This document shows, piece after piece, positions 11,021 to 20,182 of a stretch of DNA of 64,000 bases; the first letter of the stretch is position 1; the number at the start of each line of letters is the position of its first letter. The DNA is from Phytophthora colocasiae (taxonomy: Eukaryota; Oomycota; Peronosporomycetes; Peronosporales; Peronosporaceae): NCBI GenBank assembly GCA_018806915.1, contig JAGKQI010000028.1, positions 248,001 to 312,000 of the forward strand, read 5' to 3'. The notes beneath the pieces were generated by a model that was not told the origin of the DNA, did no database searches, and saw only the letters and a program-made list of their open reading frames with translations. A program made the translations under genes and the position numbers.

Positions 11021-12286
11021 ATGGAAACACGTCGAAGAGCCGCTGAGCGTCAACTTGCTTTAACCGGGGCACCCGCTGATCAAACCAGCGAGCGTGTCGA
11101 TCGTCTGGAGGGGTTGATCGGAGAGATGGACGAGCGAATGGGCCAAGTCAACCATCGCCTCGACCGCATCCTCGAAGGCATCGACGCCTTAGTGGCAACC
11201 GTCACGACTACGCAGCAGGCGACACAGCAGAATGCTGAAGCTGTTCGTCACGTAGAAGAGGCTGTGACGCAGACCGCGACAGCTATCGCAGACATGCAGG
11301 CTCGTGTTGGAGCCGTTGGCCAAGTGCATGAACTTGCTCAGCAAACAGCGGCAGCAGTTGCTCAAATGCAACAGCAACCGGCCGAGACTCCCCAGCCTGT
11401 GGCAGCAGCTCGACCACAAGAGGACATCGAGATGACGTCGCCTGGGCGTCGTCAGCTACGAAAGATGGACACCAAACCTCCACTATTTGAAGGAGAGATC
11501 AGTGGTGTGAAGCTAAACAGCTTTATCTTTCAGTTCGAGACCTACTTTTCGTTTAAGGGATACGACCTTCAGGCGGATGACGTTGAACTTGGCCGAGAAC
11601 TCGCTCAATGCGTGAAGAAGAGTGGCGCCATTTGGTACGAGACGTACATGACGACTTTCACTACAATCAAAACGTGGTCTGCCATGAAGGTGTCACTTGA
11701 GAAGAACTTCAAAGAGCCCAACTTCCAGCAAAAGCTGCGCAACGAGCTGCTAAATTTTAGGCAGCGGGGCTCCTACCAGGGCTATGTGGCCAAATTTCAA
11801 GAAAAACTTCGGCTCGTTCCCATCGACCCTGTCTTCGCGAAGGAAATCTTCCTAAAGGGTTTAAGCAGCAACAACTTGCAGGAAGCAGATACTGCGAAAG
11901 AAAGCTGAGACACTGGAGGATGTGATCGCGGAAGGATTTAGCAAGTTGAGCTGGAACGACTTGAAGAAAGCAAGCCAGCAGCCCCGTCCGAGAAGAACAC
12001 GTCTGGTGGATACTCCAAGGGAAGGGAAGCAGGACGGAACAACACTAAATCCGCGAACTCAGCCGGTTCCAATGGCAAAGCGAAATGTCCTCACTGTGAT
12101 AAAGGTTATCACAACCCTGACAACTGCTGGGTGAAGTACCCTGAAAAGAGACCGAAACCTGCCAACAACGGGAAACCTCAGCGGAACAAGAGCGACAAAA
12201 CCGATTACAAGTCCAAGTACTTCGCGCTGATCGACAAGCTTGTGATCAACGACCTCGACGCGGCAGATGAGCCTTTAAACGAGTAA
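11021..12286 (+). pseudogene. G1 gag, frameshifted
   Basis: The likely start is ATG 11021 (METRRRAAERQ), just inside the LTR. An N-terminal coiled-coil-like region rich in Gln/Ala/Val is followed by a Retrotrans_gag capsid domain (LFEGEISGVKLNSFIFQFE). The frame shifts near 11885 (LRKKAETLEDV continues in another frame) and again near 11985. The third frame holds one CX2CX4HX4C zinc knuckle (CPHCDKGYHNPDNC, 12086-12127) and ends at taa 12284-12286. It would form the particle shell and bind element RNA. Confidence 0.85.
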
Positions 12287-12316
12287 ACTCGCTTGATGCC
12301 GGGCGATCAAGCGAGT
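12287..12316 (+). other. Stem-loop directly after the gag stop of G1
   Basis: ACTCGCTTGAT (12287-12297) pairs perfectly with ATCAAGCGAGT (12306-12316) across an 8-nt loop. The stem begins one base after the gag stop codon. The pol frame opens at 12297 inside this stem. The position suggests a role in gag-pol expression (readthrough, reinitiation or frameshift); that is inference. Confidence 0.6.
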
Positions 12317-12410
12317 ACGGTCCCAAGCCCATCAAAAGGACAAAAACAAAGGTGAAGTCAAGACGGTGTGCATCAACGTCAGCAAATGCTCAAATCATCC
12401 ATTCATACAA

Positions 12411-15400
12411 ATGGAGTGCACGATGAGAGTGCAGTTAAAGGAAGTCAACGCCAGCGGGTTCATCGATAGCGGAGCGTCTGTCAATGCAGTTAGTCCAGCA
12501 TTTATCAAGGCAAATTCTTTAGAAGACAAAGTGAAGACACACGAGATGATGCTTGCCTTGACCATGGCAAACACCGAGACCGTTCACGTCAAGAAAGAAA
12601 CGATTCAGCTGAGCATGACAATCACAGGGTTTGACGTCTACACAGCGGAATTCCTTGTTCTTCCGGTACCTGATGGACGAGACGTGCTCTTGGGGATGCC
12701 GTGGTTGAGTACAGTAAATCCACGAATTGATTGGCGGTCAGGAGCTATTCGACCTTCTATCGAAGCCTTACAACACTCGTTGCGAAGTTTGATTGCCAAC
12801 TTCCGTCGTGCGAGGACTAAAAGACTGCCTATATCAGCACAGGAATCGTATTACTCGGTGGAGTTTGGTGAAACGAAGATTATCTCAGCGAAGCAGTTCC
12901 GACGTCTGATAAAGAAGGATAAAGAGGTGGAATACATCTTCGCCTTCCAACCTCGCCAACCTCAATCGACTGCCAGCAAGAAATCAACGTGCATCGACGA
13001 CTACAAGGGGCACCCTGTGTACCCATACCTGTGCAAATACCCCGACCTGTTTCGCCAGAAGCTACCAGCGGAGCTGCCACCCGAGGAACATGGCGAACAC
13101 AGGATGGACATCAAGACCGATGATCCAGTGTTTCGCCAGCAGTGGAGGCAATCTCCAGCGCAGGAGGCTGAAATCATGCGGTGGGTTCGTGAAATGGAGG
13201 CGGCCGGATTGATTCGACGGTCGATGTCTCCGCACGGAGCACCGACATTTTGTGTCAAGAAACCTGACGGCTGGAGGATTGTGCATGATTATCGTGCGAT
13301 GAACTTGAACACAATTCGAAGGACAATGCCCATGCCGCGAAAGGACAAGATTTTGGAATCGATGCAAGGCGGATATTTCTTTTCGTGCATGGATCTTCTA
13401 AGTGGATATTACCAGTTTCGAATGCGGGAGAAGGACATTCCTTATACCGCTTTTCAGGCACCTGACGGCTTGTACGAATATCTTGTCATACCGATGGGGC
13501 TATCTAATGCTCCTGCAACTTTCAACGATGGAATTCGTCGAATTTTACAAGATTTATCCGACATCTGCCAAAGCTACTTCGACGATATCTACGTTGTCAC
13601 CCGCAGCAAAACTTTGCAAGACCACCTCAACGCTCTGGATCGTGTGTTTGCTCGACTACACCAGCACAAGTTCTTCGTCAAGTTGAGCAAATGCGTGTTC
13701 TGTGCGGAATCAATTCCTTGCTTGGGAGACATCGTGGGTCGAGAAGGCGTGCAAATCAACCCAAACAAAGTCGAGGTCCTACAAAGCTGGCCACTACCAT
13801 CGACTAGACACGATCTGCAATCGTTCCTCGGGACTGCAGCGTACGTCCAACGATTTTGTGCTGGATTTGCAGAAGATGCTGGCCCGCTGTTCAACATGCT
13901 TAAGTCAAAAGCACACAGGTTGACTTGGACATCCTCTTTGCGGCATCACTTTGAGCAGTTGAAGCAACGCGTTGGGCAGACCCCCGTCTTAGCGATCGCC
14001 GATTTCACTAAGGACTTTTTCATTCGCATGGACGCATCCGATTTCGCGATGGGTGGTGTACTGTTCCAGAAGGAGACCAGAGATGGCAAAGCTGTTGAGC
14101 GACCCGTAGCGTTTGCTGGCCGCAAATTCAAAGCTGCAGAAGTGAACTACTCTATCCGCGAGAAGGAACTGTTGGCGATTTTGTTTGGTCTGCGCACTTG
14201 GCGTGTTTACCTGCTGGACCGACCATTTATTGTCGAGACGGATCACAAGAGCCTGGAAACAGTCTTCAAGCAGAAAACAATTTCGCGACGGATCGCTCGA
14301 TGGTATGATGAATTAGCTGAGTACCGTTTTGAGATTCGCTACATTCAAGGAAACCAAAACGAAGTTGCTGACGGCATATCGCGCCGACCCGACTTCTTAC
14401 CGACGAAACAAGCCGAACCCATTACTCTGGCGGCGATAGCAACGCGAAGCCGAGTGCGCGCAGAGTCAACGACGCATTATCGTCTACCGTCGCCGAGGCC
14501 ATGAAGCGGTATGGGGAAGACCCGACAACCACAGCATTGTTGCGGCTATTAGACACGGCAGTACCGCACCAAGCCAGCAAAGAACCACTTCCAGCTGCGC
14601 CTCGACAATTCGAACGCTACTCACTGCACGAAGGACGTCTGTACTATCGAGGCGGCCACGACGATCGGCTGCGACTCGTGCTTCCTCGTGTCAAGGAACT
14701 CCTTGATCATGTCCTGGAGGAATTTCACGACAGCCCTGTATATGGGCATCCCGGCATTGATCGCACAGCTCGTCTTGTCGAAGAGCACTACTACTGGCCA
14801 CGGATGATCCGCGACGTCACAAAATACGTGAAAGGCTGCGAAATCTGCGTTCGTATCAAATCACGCAACGAAAAACCGCCAGGCCTCCTCAACAGCCATG
14901 CAATTCCAACGAAACGATGGACTCACATTTGCCATGGATTTCATCGTTCAGTTACCGCTTACGTCTCGAGGATACAATAGCGTCATGGTTGTGATCGACC
15001 AACTTACGAAGAGGGCTCACTTTGTACCGGGAAGGTGACTGACAATGCTCAAGATGTTGCAAGACACTACCAGCAAGAGATCTTTCGACTCCACGGCTTA
15101 CCGAGTGTTGTTCTCTCCGACCGTGACTCGAAGTTTACCTCATCGTTCTGGACCAAGCTCTGCGAACTGCTGAAGGTGGAGCAGAAGCTAACAACTTCTT
15201 TTCGTCCTCAAGGAGACGGTGTTACCGAGCGACTGAACCAAACGCTGGAAAAACTACCTACGAGCATTTTCCAACGCCGATTCGAATGACTGGGATGAAC
15301 ATCTTTCGCTAGCAGAATTTGCGTACAACGCGCGATTCCAAGCGGCGATCCAAATGTCGCCTTTCGAGGCTGACATCGGATACATTCAAGTACACCGGCA

Positions 15401-16009
15401 ACGTTGAATCTACCAGACCAGCCATCTCGCACAACGAAGCATTCGGAATTCCTACTTCAGCAGGCTGACTTGCTCGCAAAAGCTCGACGATGTATTGCTG
15501 CTTCTCAAGAACGGATGGCAGACCTTTTCAACAAAAACCGACGTGCCCAAACGTTCCAAGTCGGTGCTGAAGTTTTACTTTGTGGCGAAAACTTGTCAGC
15601 TAAGGACATGGGTACGACGAAGAAGAAACTTGGTGCGCGATGGGTAGGACCGTTTACGGTTTCCAAGTGCATTGGCCGAGGCTACTACCAGCTCAAGCTA
15701 CCACCAGCTATTCGAATGCACCCGGTTTTCCACACCAGCATGCTGAAACCTTACATCGCTGCTGAAAATCGCCGTGCGAATCAGCGAATTTTTAAGGTTC
15801 GACTCCATGATGGAACTGAAGGCGAGCTTGTCGAAGACATCATCAACCACAAGGCGTCACGCCGACAGACCCTTTACGAAGTAAAATGGCTCGGTCAGTC
15901 CAAAACGACATGGGAACCAGCTTCCAACCTGCAAACCATTGAAGGTCTCATACAGCGATACCATCAACGCACGGGAGGCCTTCGTTCGAGGGAGGGAATG
16001 TCACGATAA
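12411..16009 (+). pseudogene. G1 pol: protease, RT, RNase H, integrase, chromodomain; frameshifted
   Basis: The protease has the GFIDSGASVN active site and LLGMPWL. The RT has FFSCMDLLSGYYQ, VIPMGLSNAPATF and the catalytic YFDDI. The RNase H has FIRMDASDFAMGG, REKELLAI and VETDHKSL. The first frame is open to about 14460. The integrase HHCC zinc-binding part (HPGIDRT, CEIC) lies at 14735-14860. The core with VVIDQLTKRAHF, LSDRDSKF and PQGDGVTERLNQTLE is spread over several frames. The last frame (15404-16009) carries a GPFTV segment and a chromodomain near the C-terminus (YEVKWLGQSKTTWEPASNL), and its stop lies in the LTR. Some breaks sit in homopolymers (T run about 14928, A run about 15250). 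No ATG precedes 12411 in the pol frame. Confidence 0.9.
15988..15998 (+). other. Polypurine tract of G1
   Basis: GAGGGAGGGAA immediately precedes the 3' LTR. This is the expected place and composition for plus-strand priming. Confidence 0.75.
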
Positions 16010-16326
16010 CTTCTCGATGAACAGCTGAAGAGCGTCGAAGCTACTACTAGCGGACTGCGAAGCAAGAAGCCAAGATTGCTAGACGCAGTCGTGCTCAGCA
16101 GATTGCTGTCGTGCTGCTTCCAGCTGTGATTTACCATTGCGTTTTTCATGTTCGACAAGTAAGTTAGGAGAACAGATAACTGCAAAACAATCAGATCTCA
16201 ATTTACCTTGTTCAAGAACAACTAGTTGATTGTTAACGTCGACGGCAAGCTTGCCTGAGTCTTTCAACTACATTACTCCTCTGCTAGTGCTACCATCTAC
16301 ACAATAAGTGACGACTTATTGCGACA
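15999..16326 (+). repeat. 3' LTR of G1
   Basis: 328 bp, same start and end as the 5' LTR and no difference found on reading. It is followed by the target duplication tcgaa and the resumed isocitrate dehydrogenase coding sequence. Confidence 0.95.
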
Positions 16327-17238
16327 TCGAAGAATTTGGTCTCAAGAAGATGTGGCTAAGTCCCAATGGAACGCTGCGTAACGAACTGGGTGGCACGGTC
16401 TTCCGTGAGCCCATTGTGTGCAAGAACATCCCCAAGCTCGTTCCTGGTTGGAAGGAGCCGATCATCATTGGCCGTCACGCGTTCGGAGACCAGTACAAGG
16501 CCATCGACTTCGTGGCCAACGAGCCAGGCACCTTCAAGCTCACGTTCACGCCCACACGCAGTGGCGCTGAGCCGGAAGAGTACCATGTGTATGACTTCAA
16601 GGGCACGGATGGAGGTGTCGGCATGGGGATGTACAACACGGCAGAGTCCATCACGGGGTTTGCCAAGTCGTGCTTTGAGTTCGCGCTGGAGCGTAAGATG
16701 CCGCTGTACATGAGCACGAAGAACACGATCCTTAAGCGCTACGACGGCCGCTTCAAGGACATTTTCCAGGCCATGTACGAGAAGTCGTACGAGACGCAGT
16801 TCAAGGCTGCCGGTATCTGGTACGAGCACCGCCTGATCGACGACATGGTGGCTCAGTGCCTCAAGTCCAAGGGGGGTTTCGTCTGGGCCTGCAAGAACTA
16901 CGATGGCGACGTGCAGTCTGACATCCTGGCGCAGGGCTTCGGCTCTCTCGGACTAATGACCAGTGTGCTGCTCACACCCGACGGCAAGACCATGGAGGCT
17001 GAGCATCTTTACCAGTATTCACGTCGGACCGCTCCGGAGAGGGCTCATGTTGCTCACGGTACCTGGCCGAACGGATAACGTGGCAGCTGTTCTTAAAGAG
17101 GACATCCTGGCCGTGTGTGTCATACAGGGCGGGTAGCGCCTTGTAAATTCGTCACAAGCAAATGGTTCTCCATGCTTGCACCAAGTTTCATCCGCGCAAG
17201 TGGTCTGTCTGCAGCACTACAGCGCGGCAGTTTTCTGC

Positions 17239-17284
17239 ACAGTGAGCGACATATATTTATACGGTAATATATGTCGCTCACTGT
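17239..17284. other. Perfect 19-bp inverted repeat
   Basis: ACAGTGAGCGACATATATT (17239-17257) is exactly complementary to 17266-17284 across the 8-nt loop tatacggt. It lies between the truncated dehydrogenase and the lipase promoter. It could be a terminator-like hairpin, a small-RNA precursor or the remnant of a tiny palindromic element. No coding role is seen. Confidence 0.8.
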
Positions 17285-17315
17285 AGTGCACGTCGCACTT
17301 GAAGTTGTTCAACGA

Positions 17316-17331
17316 GATCATTTCTCGTCTT
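17316..17331 (+). promoter_or_regulatory. Oomycete Inr/FPR-type core promoter of the lipase gene
   Basis: GATCATTTCTCGTCTT matches 13 of 16 positions of GCTCATTYYNCAWTTT. It ends 15 nt before the lipase ATG at 17347. Confidence 0.55.
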
Positions 17332-17346
17332 GGGGTCGCGTCCGGA

Positions 17347-18861
17347 ATGAGCGCCCGTACCAAGTTCCCTGTCGTCCTCATCCACGGTAATAAATTATCG
17401 TTTAATATCTTCTTCTCTTCCCTCTCAATCTTAAAAGTATTTTATTAAATTGTTTCATTGCAGGTGTCTTTGGCTTCGGGAAACAGCGTCCTTTGTGGGG
17501 GAATTGGGTCCCCTATTGGCCCGAGAAGGAACTGGAGAAGATCAACCCCAATCACCTCTTAGTAGATGTTGGAGGGGTATCTTCACTCGAGCTTGTGAAG
17601 TCTTCTATCAACTTGTAGGGGGTCAAGTGGACTATGGGGAACAACATTCGACTGAAACAGGTCACGACCGCTATGGAGAGACTTTTGAGCAAACTTTACA
17701 CCCTAATTGGGGGGAAGACAACCCTGTTCATTTGTTAGGACATAGTTTTGGTTCAACTACAGCTATTGAGCTGTTCCAGATGTTAAGTTCGGACTTCTTC
17801 CGAGTCGGGAGTTCCCACAAATGGGTAGCCAGTATTACGTGCATTGCTGGTCCTTTAACAGGCTCCACACTGACTCATATGATCGGAATGGAGAATGGCC
17901 AAGTGGTTCATGGAGGTTTTGTCCATCTAATGGCGATAGTTTTGGGCTCCTGGATCAGATTGTACTGGAAATTCCCTCTACTTAAGAATGCTGGGAATCT
18001 CCACATGGACCACTGGAGCAGATACTCCCTCAAGGATCTACTAGTGGCCAATGGACCGATCAACTCATCTAGAGATCTCGTAGTACATGGAACTTTACCA
18101 GAACATCGGATTTCACGCAACGCCCAATTGCAGCACATGGATAAAATCCATCTACTGAGTATCACGACTTCTCCGAAGACAGTACATCGTCCGTACGGGG
18201 AAGGAATGGCTGTGGCGATGTTGATATTGTTACGTTGGAGACAATTCCACAAGTGGTGGCCAAGTTTCGCCAGTAAAAACAGCTTTCGAGCTGTAGCGGT
18301 CGGGTGTTACTTGCTGTATAAACTCAAGAAGTTGGATATATCCAAAATGCCGAGTATGTACGGACTCAAGTGGCTCATTCGTCGTCGAGCTCGAAGTCTC
18401 CCCACGATGGGTTTGAAGCTGGAAGTTGGGAGCACAATGACGGAGTAGTGAATATCCGATCCATGTTGAGACCGTGGTTCCCCAAGCCTCAAGAGATGGA
18501 GAGGACGATCAGTAGTCATGACTTACGACCACCAGCTCCTTCCCTCCCTGTGACGAACTCTTCTTCGTCTTTGAAGGATACTACGTTGGTTCGCTGTGAG
18601 TCTCATATCTCCATTGACGGATTCAATCGAGACACAGATGACGAACAGACTCAAGGCTCGGGGAGGTTCGAAAAAGGACGCTGGTATGTCTACCGAGTCG
18701 ACAGTAACCACCTCGCGGGGACGTACTGGGACAGCAACGCATCTGATCTGTACAAGAGTTTATTCACACTAATGAGCAAGGACTACGAGCGACAGGAGAA
18801 GAAACCCTCAGCTGTTAGTGGCGGATCTCATCAAAGTTACCGCCATGGTAGCTACAGCTGA
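17347..18861 (+). pseudogene. Secreted/staphylococcal-type triacylglycerol lipase homologue, two frame breaks
   Basis: Exon 1 (17347-17386) reads MSARTKFPVVLIHG. A 77-bp intron (17387-17463, GTAATA to TTGCAG) splits the Gly codon, and exon 2 continues VFGFGKQRPLWGNWVPYW. Recognisable parts are the oxyanion-type start (LIHGVFGFG), GHDRYGETFE, HLLGHSFGSTTAIEL with the GHSFG nucleophile elbow, and ITCIAGPLTGST. These resemble the I.5/I.6 (Geobacillus/Staphylococcus) lipase family. Frames break near 17585-17590 and near 18410; the second frame then runs to the stop at 18861. A hydrophobic segment near the middle (MAVAMLILLRW) may be membrane-associated. L and L' are truncated relatives. Whether the breaks are real is uncertain. 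Confidence 0.75.
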
Positions 18862-19484
18862 AAACGGAGACAAAACTGTTGCTAAAATGAAGCTGTGTTC
18901 GGATTCAGTTGTTAATCTTCAAGAGGTACGAGGTGTCATCCTTCGAGTTTCATTTATTGCCCTCGTCATCGCCAGAATGTTTCATATTTCGCGCGTGCTT
19001 CGATCCCCAATTGCACAATGTCTTCAGTCACGGTGTTGGAGTCTACGACACTAGCAGCGTCAACAAATTGCGTTGACTTGAATCTTGAGTTTGTCCCTCG
19101 TCGTCTTCAATACTTTGACGAGCTTCCATAACATGTAATAAGGTGGAGCCTTCTGGGCTCTGTGTCGTACAACAAACAAAGGATGAAAAGCGGGAGTCAA
19201 TAGCACAAGGAGGGACATTGGAGGATTCGAGGCGACAAGAGCATTGGGTTGCGTGTGTATTGATACAATGCTTACGACTCGATCGAGGGCGAGAAGTGCA
19301 GGAGTGAGACACCCTCAGACTGTAGGGACAGGAAAGAAGGCAAGGTGACAAAGGGTTTGTACATATATTCGCTGATCTTCCGCTGCTAACGTCAATTAGA
19401 GAAAAGTTTTTTAGCATTGAGGCGAGCGGAAGCTCTTGACCACCATTCTTCGCCGTCCGTCATGGACACAAGGTAGGGTTCGCC
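18862..19484. other. Non-coding flank, partly duplicated downstream region of lipase copies
   Basis: From about 19133 to 19480 it matches 3241-3590, the 3' flank of pseudogene L, with indels. Shared landmarks are aacatgtaa, gtcgtacaa and the block around ttgatacaatgcttacgactcgat. The first 270 bases are AT-rich and show nothing recognisable. The sequence at 19133 corresponds to the last codons of remnant Y, whose other half is at 25945. Confidence 0.6.
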
Positions 19485-19949
19485 TCAAATGGAGCTGCCA
19501 GAACTTGAAAGAGCCGTTGGAACAGTGGACGTACCAGATTCCGCGTCGGCGTTCAGAGAAGTTGGCGCTATCAGATGGATCCAGTTGTGTCTGTCTTCTT
19601 GGTTGATGTGCCTCTCATCTTCCACGTGCAAATCCACAGACGCTTTCATTGTGGGTTGGAGCATTTCCAACGAAGAGGACGAGGATGTGGATGCAGTCGA
19701 TTCCGTGTCACTGTCGTTGTCGATTGCTGAAGCCCACGGCCGTAGCATGGAGTGGAGATTCACGGCACCATCATTTTCACCCCACAGAGTTCGATTAAAG
19801 CCATCGAAGATCATGTGGAGAGAGCGAACGTGTCGCCTCATGACCAGCACAAGAGCGTAAAGAGAAGGGATCGAGGCGTAATCCAGAGCTTGAAGACGTC
19901 GTCGCATCACCGGAAGAGAAAACAACAAGACCAACACCGACAAGCTCGT

Positions 19950-20128
19950 TGTTGGAAACGGCATCCGTGTTGAAAGACTGAGCAATCGCAGCAGTTAAAA
20001 GATCTACCGTAGGTAAAAAGATCCTCCGCTCAAGAGTCACAGGGCAGGAAGCCTCAGTCCAAGATTTCCCTTCTTATCAACAAGTTGTATATCTTTGCGT
20101 GTGAAGATCTAGTGTACACATTCTGTTA
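19950..20128 (+). repeat. 5' LTR of Copia B
   Basis: 179 bp from TGTTGGAAACGG to CATTCTGTTA. It matches the 3' LTR base for base as far as I can read. Confidence 0.95.
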
Positions 20129-20141
20129 GGGTTATGAGCCC
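20128..20141 (+). other. Primer-binding site, half initiator tRNA-Met type
   Basis: AGGGTTATGAGCCC starts at the last base of the LTR. It is complementary to the anticodon arm of initiator tRNA-Met, as in Copia A. Confidence 0.85.
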
Positions 20142-20182
20142 AAACCTTACACTACCTCTAGAACCGTGAAAGTGAAAGCAAT

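Larger units (their letters stand above)
10664..16326 (+). mobile_element. Gypsy element G1 (chromodomain type), 5.66 kb, inserted in isocitrate dehydrogenase
   Basis: Two 328-bp LTRs that look identical flank gag and pol. The 5-bp duplication tcgaa lies at 10659-10663 and 16327-16331. Pol order is protease, RT, RNase H, integrase and a C-terminal chromodomain, so it belongs to the chromovirus-like Gypsy group. At least two frameshifts in gag and about five in pol break the frames. Matching LTRs indicate a very recent insertion. Confidence 0.95.
10400..17078 (+). pseudogene. NADP-dependent isocitrate dehydrogenase copy, split by Gypsy G1 and C-terminally truncated
   Basis: The first 88 residues (10400-10663) are a clean eukaryotic NADP-IDH N-terminus ([27 protein letters not shown]). 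The protein resumes after G1 at 16332 with [48 protein letters not shown] and [13 protein letters not shown]. These include the substrate-binding SPNGT loop and the metal-binding Asp region. Without G1 the frame is continuous across the target site. Normal IDH sequence stops after GKTMEAE (about 17000). The following 30 codons are unrelated, so the cofactor-binding HGTVTRHYR region and the C-terminal helices are missing. The enzyme oxidises isocitrate to 2-oxoglutarate with NADP. This copy is dead twice over, so a functional copy must lie elsewhere. Confidence 0.9.

Noticed and set aside
12284..16009. Programmed frameshifts as explanation of all breaks in G1 pol
   Set aside because: There are too many, at positions inside domains, and several are in homopolymers. 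Random indels or sequence errors fit better.
17000..17078. AHVAHGTW at the IDH end as a surviving cofactor loop (AAHGTVTRHYR)
   Set aside because: Only a few residues agree and the surrounding sequence is unrelated. I treat it as truncation, possibly with a degraded remnant.
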